A program made the translations under genes and the position numbers. Below are positions 33,701-48,700 of a stretch of DNA of 64,000 nucleotides, piece by piece (position 1 is the stretch's first letter; the number at the start of each line of letters is the position of its first letter). Source of the stretch: Agelas oroides (lineage: Eukaryota; Porifera; Demospongiae; Agelasida; Agelasidae); the NCBI GenBank assembly GCA_949130485.1, contig OX422195.1, forward strand, positions 7,286,566 through 7,350,565, read 5' to 3'. The notes below the pieces were generated by a model, which saw only the letters and a list, made by a program, of their open reading frames with translations, had not been told where the DNA came from and did no database searches.

Positions 33701-36700
33701 TTTTCGTGTTAATCGGGTCATATACGTAAGATGTTGGTTATATGAGTTCATGATATCGGTAGTTTGTGAAAAGCTTTTCACTCCCCATTCAACCAAGTTT
33801 ATAGCCAACAAAGATATGAATGCATAATTTAGCTCGCCTAATACTCTAAAATCATGATCTAAATTCTTGTTTCTGCCTTCCTTTCAGTTTTCGTGTTAAT
33901 GGGGTGATATACGTAAGATGTTGGTTATATTAGTACATGATATCGGTAGTTTGTGAAAAGCTTTTCACTGCCCATTCAACCAATTTTATAGCCAACAAAG
34001 ATATGAATGCATAATTGAGCTCACCTAATACTCTAAAATCGTAATCTAAATTCTTGTTTCTGCCTTACTTTCAGTTTTCGTGTTAATGGGGTCATATACA
34101 TAAGACGTTGGTTATATGAGTACATGATATCGGTAGTTTGTGAAAAGTTTTTCACTACCCAGTGAACCAATTTTATAGCCAACAAAGATATGAATGCATA
34201 ATTTAGCTCGCCTAATACTCTAAAATCATGAACTAAATTCTTGTTTCTGCCTTACTTTCAGTTTTCGTGTTAATGGGTTCATATATGTAAGACGGTTATA
34301 TGAGTTCACGATATCGGTAGTTTGTGAAAAGCTTTTCACTCACCATTCAACCAAGTTTATAGCCAACAAAGATATGAATGCATAATTTAGCTCGCCTAAT
34401 ATTCTAAAATTATAATCTAAATTCTTGTTTCTGCCTTGCTTTCAGTTTTCGTGTTAATGGGGTCATATACGTAAGACGGTTATATGAGTTCATGATATCG
34501 GTAGTTTGTGAAAAGCTTTTCACTCCCCATTCAACCAATTTTATAGCTAACAAAGATATGAATGCATAATTTAGCTCGCCTAATACTCTAAAATCATAAT
34601 CTAAATTCTTGTTTCTGCCTTACTTTCAGTTTTCGTGTTAATCGGGTCATATACGTAAGACGTTGGTTATATGAGTTCATGATATCGGTAGTTTGTGAAA
34701 AGCTTTTCACTCCCCATTCAACCAATTTTATAGCTAACAAAGATATGAATGCATAATTTAGCTCGCCTAATGCTCTAAAATCATAATCTAAATTCTTGTT
34801 TCTGCCTTACTTTCAGTTTTCGTGTTAATCGGGTCATATACGTAAGATGTTGGTTATATGAGTTCATGATATCGGTAGTTTGTGAAAAGCTTTTCACTCC
34901 CCATTCAACCAAGTTTATAGCCAACAAAGATATGAATGCATAATTTAGCTCGCCTAATACTCTAAAATCATGATCTAAATTCTTGTTTCTGCCTTCCTTT
35001 CAGTTTTCGTGTTAATGGGGTGATATACGTAAGATGTTGGTTATATTAGTTCATGATATCGGTAGTTTGTGAAAAGCTTTTCACTGCCCATTCAACCAAT
35101 TTTATAGCCAACAAAGATATGAATGCATAATTGAGCTCGCCTAATACTCTAAAATCGTAATCTAAATTCTTGTTTCTGCCTTACTTTCAGTTTTCGTGTT
35201 AATGGGGTCATATACATAAGACGTTGGTTATATGAGTACATGATATCGGTAGTTTGTGAAAAGTTTTTCACTACCCATTCAACCAATTTTATAGCCAACA
35301 AAGATATGAATGCATAATTTAGCTCGCCTAATACTCTAAAATCATGAACTAAATTCTTGTTTCTGCCTTACTTTCAGTTTTCGTGTTAATGGGTTCATAT
35401 ATGTAAGACGGTTATATGAGTTCACGATATCGGTAGTTTGTGAAAAGCTTTTCACTCACCATTCAACCAAGTTTATAGCCAACAAAGATATGAATGCATA
35501 ATTTAGCTCGCCTAATACTCTAAAATCATAATCTAAATTCTTGTTTCTGCCTTGCTTTCAGTTTTCGTGTTAATGGGGTCATATACGTAAGACGGTTATA
35601 TGAGTTCATGATATCGGTAGTTTGTGAAAAGCTTTTCACTCCCCATTCAACCAATTTTATAGCTAACAAAGATATGAATGCATAATTTAGCTCGCCTAAT
35701 ACTCTAAAATCATAATCTAAATTCTTGTTTCTGCCTTACTTTCAGTTTTCGTGTTAATCGGGTCATATACGTAAGATGTTGGTTATATGAGTCGATGATA
35801 TCGGTAGTTTGTGAAAAGCTTTTCACTCCCCATTCAACCAATTTTATAGCCAACAAAGATATGAATGCATAATTTAGCTCGCCTAATACTCTAAAATCAT
35901 AATCTAAATTCTTGTTTCTGCCTTGCTTTCAGTTTTCGTGTTAATGGGGTCATATACGTAAGACGGTTATATGAGTTCATGATATCGGTAGTTTGTGAAA
36001 AGCTTTTCACTCCCCATTCAACCAATTTTATAGCTAACAAAGATATGAATGCATAATTTAGCTCGCCTAATACTCTAAAATCATAATCTAAATTCTTGTT
36101 TCTGCCTTACTTTCAGTTTTCGTGTTAATCGGGTCATATACGTAAGATGTTGGTTATATGAGTCGATGATATCGGTAGTTTGTGAAAAGCTTTTCACTCC
36201 CCATTCAACCAATTTTATAGCCAACAAAGATATGAATGCATAATTTAGCTCGCCTAATACTCTAAAATCATAATCTAAATTCTTGTTTCTGCCTTGCTTT
36301 CAGTTTTCGTGTTAATGGGGTCATATACGTAAGACGGTTATATGAGTTCATGATATCGGTAGTTTGTGAAAAGCTTTTCACTCCCCATTCAACCAAGTTT
36401 ATAGCCAACAAAGATATGAATACATAATTTAGCTCGCCTAATACTCTAAAATCATAATCTAAATTCTTGTTTCTGCCTTACTTTCAGTTTTCGTGTTAAT
36501 CGGGTCATATACGTAAGATGTTGGTTATATGAGTTCATGATATCGGTAGTTTTTGAAAAGCTTTTCACTCCCCATTCAACCAAGTTTATAGCCAACAAAG
36601 ATATGAATACATAATTTAGCTCGCCTAATACTCTAAAATCATGATCTAAATTCTTGTTTCTGCCTTCCTTTCAGTTTTCGTGTTAATGGGGTGATATACG

Positions 36701-39700
36701 TAAGACGTTGGTTATATGAGTTCATGATATCGGTAGATTGTGAAAAGCTTTTCACTACCCATTCAACCAATTTTATAGCCAAGAAAGATATGAATGCATA
36801 AGTTAGCTCGCCTAATACTCTAAAATCATGAACTAAATTCTTGTTTCTGCCTTACTTTCAGTTTTCGTGTTAATGGGTTCATATATGTAAGACGGTTATA
36901 TGAGTTGACGATATCGGTAGTTTGTGAAAAGCTTTTCACTCATCATTCAACCAATTTTATAGCCAACAAAGATATGAATGCATAATTTAGCTCGCCTAAT
37001 ACTCTAAAATCATGATCTAAATTCTTGTTTCTGCCTTACTTTCAGTTTTCGTGTTAATGGGGTCATATATGTAAGACGGTTATATGAGTTCACGATATCG
37101 GTAGTTTGTTAAAAGCTTTTCACTCACCATTCAACCAATTTTATAGCCAACAAAGATATGAATGCATAATTTAGCTCGCCTAATACTCTAAAATCATAAT
37201 CTAAATTCTTGTTTCTGCCTTGCTTTCAGTTTTCGTGTTAATGGGGTCATATACGTAAGACGGTTATATGAGTTCATGATATCGGTAGTATGTGAAAAGC
37301 TTTTCACTCCCCATTCAACCAATTTTATAGCTAACAAAGATATGAATGCATAATTTAGCTCGCCTAATACTCTAAAATCATAATCTAAATTCTTGTTTCT
37401 GCCTTACTTTCAGTTTTCGTGTTAATCGGGTCACATACGTAAGATGTTGGTTATATGAGTTCATCATGATGTCGGTAGTGTGTGAAAACCTTTTCACTCA
37501 CCATTCAACCAATTTTATAGCCAAGAAAGATATGAATGCATTATTTAGCTCGCCTAATGGTCTAAAATCATAATCTAAATTCTTTTTTATGCCTTTCTTT
37601 CAGTTTTCGTATTAAAGGGGTCATATACGTAAGACGCTGGTTATATGAGTTCAGGATATCGGTAGTTTGTGAAAAGCTTTTCACTCCCCATTCAACCAAT
37701 TTTATAGCCAACAAAGGTATGAATGCATAATTTAGCTCACCTAAAACTCTAAAATCATAATCTAAATCCTTATTTCTGCCTGACTTTCAGTTTTCGTGTT
37801 AATTGGGTCATGTACGTAAGACGGTTATATGAGTGCATGATATCGGTAGTTTGTGAAAAGCTTTTCACTCCCCATTCAACCAATTTTATAGCCAACAAAG
37901 ATATGAATGCATAATGTAGCTCAACTTATACTCTAAAATCATAATGTAAATTCTTATTTCTGTCTTCCTTTCAGTTTGAGTGTTAATGGGGTCATAAACG
38001 TAGGACGTTGGATATAGGAAGTTTATGTCATATTGGTACTTTGTAAAATGCTTTTCCCCTCCATTCAGCGTACGTTACAGCTACCACAGATATGAATGTA
38101 TATTTTAGCATGCCTTAGACTCTAAACTTGTAATCTAAAGTCAGATTTCTCCCTTAGTTTCAGTTTTAGTGTTAGTGGTGTCATATACCTAAGACGTTGG
38201 TTATAGGAAGTTTGTATCATATTTGTGGTACTTTGTGAAATGCAATATCCTAATTTTCTTTCTGTTTTCGTGTTAGTGGGATTACACAGATACGAATGTA
38301 ACACATCAAATTAATGGTCGACTGACTACACAACCAGTATATGCACACAGCAATCAGGAATGTCTCTGACAAGCCCCGGAGCATGTACTGTTCTCACTCC
38401 GAGTGTGCATTACACAATCAGTACATGTAGTTACAGTACCTCATGTAGGTTATAGATAAAAGAAAGATGGGAATTAAGTTATACACAGTGGAACCCCTCT
38501 TAAAGGACACTCCTGAATTAAGGATATCTTAGTTAATCACGACACCTGACCACACCCCCATTTCATATAAATATGCACTATTGTTCCCCTGAAATAAGGA
38601 CATACACCTTGCTAATCAGGACACATTCTTTGGTCCCAAGGTGTCTGTATTAGAGGGTTTCACTGTAATTACATTTCTATCACATTGAGGAAATTGGTCT
38701 CTGACAGTCATCCATTTTAATGTCTGACATTTTGTTTCTGAGAGGAAATTGCTCTGTGAGCAGCTATGATGAAACCTCGTCTGTGTGTGTACTTCTCCCC
38801 AGGGACCTGGTCATCCCCGGAGATCTCTGGGACTCCTCCACCACCTAGTGAAGGTCACTCATTAACGCGAATCGACCACTCCCGAGCAGTGCAGTTTGGG
38901 GGTGAGCAGCTGGGCAAGCTGGTGCCAAACCATGTCTACCTCCTGGACATGAAGTCATGGGTAAGAGACTATGTGTACATTTGTATGTTGGGTGATGAGG
39001 GAAAGACTCAAAACATAATTACCTGTGAACTGAAATATGCTAATGCTTACATCAGTTCACATATTGTGTACACACTTACATTTCAACACTTGTTGGTATA
39101 TTTTCTGTAAAACTCTGCTGCTTCGTTGTTTGAGCTGTTACGAGCATTTTACATCATAAGTGATCCAACACTTTACCAAGGGGTTTGTTTTCATCCTAAT
39201 AAGGTATATAGATTGACTGTCAGAACCTCTGAGTATTGGGGTCAGATATGTCCCTATCTATACCCCCACCAACCATCAGCAGTACGTCACATACCCCTCG
39301 GAGATTTTGATAGTCAATCTACCTTATTGAGATGAAAACAAACCCAATGGTAACAGTATCAAACTAACCTCCTCATAACACCAACATAACATTACATATT
39401 TACCACACATAATTATGAGGCTACCTATGGTTATGTAATAATGGGTGGGCTTGTATTGGAAACTTTTGAGCTCTGTTTGAAAGTTGTAGTCATGGAAACA
39501 TGGGGTGTGGCTAGTACTTTCATTGTACTGGGTTGTGCAACACCCCCTACCGTCAGGGGGTGAATTGATGGGATACCTATTGAGTGTGCAAGTATTACTA
39601 GCTAGGTAGTACCATATGCTTCAAGACGTCTTAGTCACAGCTGGGAACATGGTCATTACATTCACCTGAGATTGCTGCATGCGCAGTGGTATCTTGTTTG

Positions 39701-42700
39701 AAATACTCAGAGCAAAAGTACATTTCATGATTTAGTGGGGTAACAGCTGCTGTAATGTTAGGAGTGAACTTACATGTCACAGCTAATCCTAATCTGGAGT
39801 TTAATTTACAGCTAGGTGTCTCAATGTGAGGTCGTGTGTTTGACCCCCAAATCAACAGTAACACTTGGAGGTTAATTCTGATAACCACATCTTCAGATTT
39901 TACAATATGTATGCTTGTATCAGCTTAGAAAGTATTTAGACTCACATACTAGTTAGGTTTTAGAAATTTGTTGATTTAGGGGCAGGTTAGAACGCCTCTG
40001 AAATAAGGAGACTTGGGTCCGGTCCCAATTGTGTCCGGATTGTAGAGGTTCCACTGAATTGGCATTTGTACACAGTGTTTGGAATTTGATAATTACAAGT
40101 TTGTGGACAGATCTGATTAGTGTTCTCCAATTCCAGAACAGCTGATCCACATGGTGATAATTTTCAGGCAGTCTTCCCTAATTTGTTGCTATGGGCCTGG
40201 TAATGAGGCTGCAGTGTATATGGGCTGTGTGGACAGCTGCTTCTTGTGATTGTTTTCACCCACTGGTTTGCCCCAACCCATTCTCCTACTCATGTTGTGC
40301 TATACTATATAGCAGTTCTCTAGCACGTACTGCACAGTATTGTTCATGTGTCACTGTGTGTGCTCACTGCACATGCATAGTGTATACTGTAAACTAAGTA
40401 ACAGTATTGTGTTACATAGTGTACAGTTGTGTTTTCATTATCATTGTGGCATGTGTTCTTCCATGCATGCAGGAATGGACCAGGGTGGAGGCTAGTGGGG
40501 GTCCTGGCCAGCCCTGGCCTGAGGGTCGAGATAGCCATTCTGCTGTAAGCCTCCATGACAGTGACAGCAACCCTGCCAACCCTGAACTGCTCATCACATG
40601 GGGAGAGGCTTATGGTGGGATCTTCAGTGATGGCTGGGTGTTTGGAGTGAATGTGCAGCAGTGGAGGAAGGTGAGGCAAAGTGTCTCCAACACATAATTA
40701 TGATATACACTGTGTACAGTGTAAACAATTACACAACTGGTATAGCTGTTATCATTCATGAGTGGCTAATTGGCATGGGAAAAGCATTTCACAAAGTACC
40801 GATATCACATAAACTTCCAATATCCAATGTCATATGTATATGACCCCACTAACACTAAAACTGAAAGTATCTGAGAAATCTCACTTTAGATTATGAATTT
40901 AGGGTCTAAGGCATGCTAGGATATGCATTCATACCCACGATAGCAATAATGCTGGCCAATTGGCATGGGAAAAGCATTTCACAAAGTACCGATATCACGT
41001 AATTTTAAAACTTCCGATATCCAATGTTATATGTATATGACCCCATTAACACTAAAACTGAAACTCAGAGAGAAATCTCACTTTAGATTATGAATTTAGG
41101 GTCTAAGGCATGCTAGGATATGTATTCACATCTGCGATAGCAGTAATGCTGGACAATTGGCATGGGAAAAGCATTTCACAAAGTACCGATATCCCGTAAT
41201 TTAAAACTTTCGTTATCCAATGTCATATGTATATGACCCCATTAACACTAAAACTGAAACTCAGAGAGAAATCTCACTTTAGATTATGAATTTAGGGTCT
41301 AAGGCATGCTAGGATATGTATTCACATCTGCGATAGTAGTAATTATGCTGGCCAATTGGCATGGGAAAAGCATTTCACAAAGTACCGATATCACGTAATT
41401 TAAAACTTCCGATATCCAATGTCATATGTATGTGACCCCACTAACACTAAAACTGAAAGTATCTGAGAAATCTCACTTTATATTATCAATTTAGGGTCTA
41501 AAGCATGCTATGATATGCATTCACATCTGCGATAGCAGTAATGCTGGCTAATTGGCATGGGAAAAGCATTTCACAAAGTACCGAGATCATGTAATTTAAA
41601 ACTTCCGATATCCAATGTCATATGTATATGACCCCACTAACACTAAAACTGAAAGTATCTGAGAAATCTCACTTTAGGTTATGAATTTAGGGTCTAAGGC
41701 ATGCTAGGATATGTATTCACATCTGCGATAGCAGTAATGCTGGCTAATTGGCATGGGAAAAGCGTTTCACAAAGTACCGGTATCACGTAAACTTCCGATA
41801 TCCAATGTCATATGTATGTGACCCCACTAACACTAAAACTGAAACTAAGGGAGAAATCTCACTTTAGATTATGAATTTAGGGTCTAAGGCATGCTAGGAT
41901 ATGCATTCATATCTGCAATAGCAGTAATGCTGGCCAATTGGCATGGGAAAAGCATTTCACAAAGTACCGATATCACACAAACTTCCGATATCCAATGTCA
42001 TATGTATGTGACCCCACTAACACTAAAACTGAAAGTATCTGAGAAATCTCACTTTAGATTATGAATTTAGGGTCTAAGGCATGCTAGGATATGTATTCAC
42101 ATCTGCGATAGCAGTAATGCTGGCTAATTGGCATGGGAAAAGCTTTTCACAAAGTACCGATATCACACAAACTTCCGATATCCATTGTCATATGTATATG
42201 ACCACACTAACACTAAAACTGAAACTAGGGGAGAAATCTCACTTTAGATTATGAATTTAGGGTGTAAGGCATGCTAGGATATGTACTCACATCTGCGATA
42301 GCAGTAATGCTGGCTAATTGGCATGGGAAAAGCGTTTCACAAAGTACCGATATCACGTAAACTTCCGATATCCAATGTCATATGTATATGACCCCATGCA
42401 CTAACGCTAAAACTGAAACTCAGAGAGAAATCTCACTTTAGATTATGAATTTAGGGTCTAAGGCCTGCTAGGATATGTATTCACATCTGCGATAGCAGTA
42501 ATGCTGGCTAGTTGGCATGGGAAAAGCGTTTCACAAAGTACCGATATCACGTAAACTTCCGATATCCAGTGTCATATGTATATGACCACACTAACACTAA
42601 AACTGAAACTCAGAGAGAAATCTCACTTTAGATTATGAATTTAGGGTCTAAGGCATGCTAGGATATGCATTCACATCTGCGATAGCAGTAATGCTGGCTA

Positions 42701-45700
42701 ATTGGCATGTGAAAAGCATTTCACAAAGTACCGAGATCACGTAATTTAAAACTTCCGATATCCAATGTCATATGTATATGACCACACTAACACTAAAACT
42801 GAAAGTATCTGAGAAATCTCACTTTAGATTATGAATTTAGGGTCTAAGGCATGCTAGGATATGTATTCACATCTGTGATACCAGTAATGCTGGCCAATTG
42901 GCATGGGAAAATCATTTCACAAACTACCGAGATCACGTACGTAGTTTAAAACTTCCGACATCCAATGTCATATGTATATGACCCCACTAACACTAAAACT
43001 GAAACTCAGAGAGAAATCTCACTTCAGATTATATATTTAGGGTCTAAGGCATGCTAGGATATGTATTCACATCTGTGATAGCAGTAATGCTGGCTAATTG
43101 GCATGGGAAAAGCATTTCACAAAGTACCGATATCACACAGACTTCTGATATCGAATGTCATATGTATATGACCCCACTAACACTAAAACTGAAAGTATCT
43201 GAGAAATCTCACTTTAGATTATGAATTTAGGGTCTAAGGCATGCTAGGATATGTATTCACATCTGCAATAGCAGTAATGCTGGCTAATTGGCATGGGAAA
43301 AGCATTTCACAAAGTACCGAGATCACGAATGTCATATGTATATGACCCCACTAACACTAAAACTGAAAGTATCTGAGAAATCTCACTTTAGATTATGAAT
43401 TTAGGGTCTAAGGCATGCTAGGATATGTATTCACATCTGCGATAGCAGTAATGCTGGCTAATTGGAGTCGGAAAAGCTTTTCACAAAGTACCGAGATCAT
43501 GTAAACTTCCGATATGCAATGTCATATGTATATGACCCCACTAACACTAAAACTGAAACTCAGAGAGAAATCTCACTTTAGATTATGAATTTAGGGTCTA
43601 AGGCATGCTAGGATATGCATTCATACCCGCGATAGCAATAATGCTGGCCAATTGGCATGGGAAAAGCATTTCACAAACTACCGATATGATGCAAACTTTA
43701 TATATATCCAATGCAATTGCATCATATTTGTAGTTTGTGAAATGCTTTTCCCATGCCAATCACCCGACGTTACTGCTATCGCAGATATGAATACATATTT
43801 TAGCATGCCTTAGACCCTAAATTGATAATATAAAGTGAGGTTCTCCCTTAGTTTCAGTTTTAGTGTTAGTGGGGTCAAGGACGTTGGATATAGGAAGTTT
43901 GCTTCGTATCGGTCCTTTGTGAAATGCCTTTCCCATGCCAATCAGTTGACTTTACTGCTAACACAGACAAGAATGCATATTTTAGCATCCCTTAGACCCT
44001 AAGTTTACAATTTGAGTTTAGGTTTTTCCTCCAGTTTCAATTTCAGTGTTAGTGGGGTCACACACATAGGACATCAGGTGTAGGGAGTATGCCTCATATC
44101 GAAAGTTTGTGAAATACTTTTTCCACTCCATTCAACCCACATTACTACTATCACAGATAAAAATGCACATTTTGCAATGTCTTAGTCTCTACATTCATAA
44201 CTTGAGTAGCTAGTTTGCTAGTTTCACTTTCAGTGTGGCCACATATGTATAGGACATGAGATAAGGGAACTTTGTGTCAGTTTGGTTCTTTGTGAAATGC
44301 TTTTCCCTCTCCAAAGCATTGGTGTCTGTGTATTGGACGTAGCATGACTGAATGTACTGTAACCATAGAATGTCCTCCTTGTGTTGCTCCACATGGCAGC
44401 CTCAAGTTTTGTCTTACTGTTTGAAATTGTCAAACTCTGCACAAGTGGGTCTACATGGTTTTCAGAGTGCTGTGTGCAAGTTAGAAACTCCACAATACAG
44501 CAATTAAATATAAGTGAACTATGGAGAAAGGGACCACCAATGCAAGCCCAAAGATATTCATTCACCATTGTAGTTGAGTGTAGTGGATAATATTGTGGAA
44601 GTGAACTTTGTGTTGACTGCAGACAGTGCAGTGTATACCGTACACACATACATGTGCATATGTAGTGTAGCACTCAATGAGAGTAGAACAATGCATGTAC
44701 TATTATGATCCATTGGAGTTGCAATATTTGTGTTCAATCTGCAGGTCATGCTACCTGATAGTCTGAAAGGAAGGTGGTTGCATTCCACTACCATTGTGCA
44801 TCGGGATGTCACCCACAAGAGGCTCATCCACTTCGGAGGACTGGATGAAGTGCCTGAAGGTAAAGCAGACACATGGCACCCAGTGGCAGAGACGACCATT
44901 GTGGAGCTAGGTGAGTGGAGTGTACCACATTCACACTGTTGCTATGGTATTCACCTCATTCATTTTGGACACCTGACAGTTGAGTGTGTGCTGTGGTGAG
45001 CACTCTCAGTGTTGACTTCAGTACAAGGAAATGTCAACATCACTGCACACTGGTGTTCATGTACACAGTGGTATACATGGAGTCCTATCAGTCATGGAAA
45101 TTGTGGTCCAGGGAGAATATTTGTCCAGGAGACAAACATCCTCCCAAACACCAGTGTGTAGTGATGCTGGCATCTCCTTGTAGGTCAACACTGAGAGTAT
45201 TCACCACAACAAGATTCCTGGTCCACGGTGTACCACAGGAAAAGTAGACTAGCTCCTTTAAAATTGGAGGTGCCCAGTAGGTCCATACCACCTAGTCTCA
45301 TGCCCAGACCCCACCCTCTCAGTGAGAATGGTGGGAGGCACACACAGTCTGGACACGAGACTGCATGATACTATAACCATATACAACCCAGTGGCCTATA
45401 CACTTGTATATACAACCCTGTGGTATACAACCTGGGCACTGGTTGGCATGGATACCAGCTAGGTGCATTGTCCACCTCAGGAATATTAGTGTTGCTAGGC
45501 AACATGGGATGGGGTTCCTGTGTACATAATAACAGCCTGTTGATGTCCTGTAAGTTTACATAAGAACAGCTGTCAGTGATTGTGTTCTGCAAGTTCATGA
45601 GGTCAGTGGGCATATGGTCTAGTACTTACTAGGCTGATATTGTGCTCAACGTATATGATATGCTATGCTGCACTGCTCCAAAAATCTACCTATTTTGATC

Positions 45701-48700
45701 AACAAACGTACGCTCCTATAATGCTCAAACACCTGCAAACTCCTTAGCTCTATGCATCACACCCACCGCTTTTAGGTCAATCAAACAAGTTGGCCGCTAG
45801 CTCTTTTCTAGTGCCAGTGTGTGACAGTGCTTTACCCTAAGCTTCCTCTTCCGCATTAATTCCAACTGTATGGAGGCTCGAAGTTTGCTTAGTAAGGACC
45901 TTGCTGCCTGACCCTTGTTAACGGGGCTAGTCATCACCACTACAAAATTTATAATCACACGTGATCAACTTTAATTTCCTCAGACAATCTGCCTATTATG
46001 CTCGCATTATGCTCAATGCTTTTGCATACCAATTATGTCCATTTTAATGCCAGCATAATCCGCATACTTCCACAACTGATAGACTCATGCATACCTCATT
46101 CCCTGACTCTCCCTGCTAGGAGGATCAGGCAGGGAGAGCCTGGGAATGAGGCTACATACCTAGCTGACATCAAGAGTGCATAAGAACACTGATACACTAG
46201 TACACTTACATCAAGAGTGCATAAGAACACTGACACACTAGTACACTTACATCAAGAGTGCATAAGAACACTGATACACTAGTACACTTACATCAAGAGT
46301 GCATAAGAACAGTGATACACTAGTACACTTACATCAAGAGTGCATAAGAACACTGATACACTAGTACACTTACATCAAGAGTGCATAAGAACACTGATAC
46401 ACTAGTACACTTACATCAAGAGTGCATAAGAACACTGATACACTAGTACACTTACATCAAGAGTGCATAAGAACACTGACACACTAGTACACTTACATCA
46501 AGAGTGCATAAGAACAGTGATACACTAGTACACTTACATCAAGAGTGCATAAGAACACTGATACACTAGTACACTTACATCAAGAGTGCATAAGAACACT
46601 GATACACTAGTACACTTACATCAAGAGTGCATAAGAACACTGACACACTAGTACACTTACATCAAGAGTGCATAAGAACACTGATACACTAGTACACTTA
46701 CATCAAGAGTGCATAAGAACACTGATACACTAGTACACTTACATCAAGAGTGCATAAGAACACTGATACACTAGTACACTTACATCAAGAGTGCATAAGA
46801 ACACTGATACACTAGTACACTTACATCAAGAGTGCATAAGAACACTGATACACTAGTACACTTACATCAAGAGTGCATAAGAACACTGATACACTAGTAC
46901 ACTTACATCAAGAGTGCATAAGAACACTGATACACTGGTACACTTACATCAAGAGTGCATAAGAACACTGATACACTAGTACACTTACATCAAGAGTGCA
47001 TAAGAACACTGATACACTAGTACACTTACATCAAGAGTGCATAAGAACACTGATACACTAGTACACTTACATCAAGAGTGCATAAGAACACTGATACACT
47101 AGTACACTTACATCAAGAGTGCATAAGAACACTGATACACTAGTACACTTACATCAAGAGTGCATAAGAACACTGATACACTAGTACACTTACATCAAGA
47201 GTGCATAAGAACACTGATACACTAGTACACTTACATCAAGAGTGCATAAGAACACTGATACACTAGTACACTTACATCAAGAGTGCATAAGAACACTGAT
47301 ACACTAGTACACTTACATCAAGAGTGCATAAGAACACTGATACACTAGTACACTCACATCAAGAGTGCATAAGAACACTGGTACACTAGTACACTTACAT
47401 CAAGAGTGCATAAGAACACTGATACACTAGTACACTTACATCAAGAGTGCATAAGAACACTGATACACTAGTACACTTACATCAAGAGTGCATAAGAACG
47501 CTGATACACTAGTACACTTACATCAAGAGTGCATAAGAACACTGATACACTAGTACACTTACATCAAGAGTGCATAAGAACACTGATACACTAGTACACT
47601 TACATCAAGAGTGCATAAGAACACTGATACACTAGTACACTTACATCAAGAGTGCATAAGAACACTGATACACTAGTACACTTACATCCCTGACCTCTGA
47701 ACTCACCTCATAACTAATGGTGCATGATGGCAGTATAGTAATGGTTGAGGGAGAATGAGCCTGTCAATGTGTTCTTGTACACTGACCTTCAACTGCATTT
47801 TTTATGAATGGTACAATTTATGATATTACATATACCATATTGTCTTGTTTGAACTGCACCATAGTAGTTTAGGGTCATGTGACTGACACACCTCCACTCT
47901 CTGCCCTCCCTGACAATGTGGTAGTGTGACAGTACATGATTGTCCAACCCCCTCAGAGTGTGGTGGTGCCCCTGGTGAGTGTGTGGTGACTGATGTCATC
48001 CTGAGCAGCCAGCTCGGACAGCCCAGGGAAAACAAGGACGCACTACCCAGACATGTCCAGCTAACACTCGGTGAGTGGCAGCAACATGGTAGTGAGCTCA
48101 GCTGCATGCCCACACCTCACCCCCAGTCTCCAACTGGTGGGTGTGGCACAGCATCTAGAACCATGGAACATGTACAGTTCTCACGTAGGTGGCTTGTAAC
48201 AACTTCCCTCCCCTCTCTTCCCCCTTCCCTCTCCTTCTTCCCTTCCTCCCCTCCCCTCGTCTCCTCTCCCTTTCTCCTCATGAGCACCTTATATTTACTG
48301 ATTTTGCCGAAACAAGTACTGGATGCACTCTGAGTCCAAACATTTTTGACTAGTAAAATTTTGATGCCATTCCACTCCCAAATTGAATGGGATGGCCCAC
48401 CTTTTTTTTTTGGACTTGATCTCCATCTTTATGAAGCATATATTTAAGGAGATCTTTTATATGTTGTTGTTTTGGGACCTTTGAAAACCCCTCCTCTAGC
48501 TTCGCCTGAACTCTGAGATTCACTATCTCTCCTGCCATCTTTATAGTGTCATTCCCAGGCTCATCCCCATTCTTCTGGGGAAGAGTCTGGGAATGAGGCA
48601 ACCATGCACCTTTATTCATTACTAAAAAGCTGTGACCATTTGAAGCTTGCTAAAAGCGTATCATACTCTGTGTCGTATCTTACACTTTTACCAGAGGAGG

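Noticed and set aside
38122..38304. Minus-strand frame at the edge of the intron 1 satellite
   Set aside because: It is a translation of diverged satellite monomers.
46160..47690. CRISPR or coding-repeat reading of the 41-bp array
   Set aside because: No spacers, 41 bp is not a multiple of three, and it lies in an intron between well-supported exons.
48604..48694. ATG at 48604 as start of a separate Roc-COR-Death gene
   Set aside because: The frame is open here, but a good acceptor at 48694 restores the phase with exon 5 exactly, and the sequence before it shows no conserved feature. A second start cannot be fully excluded.
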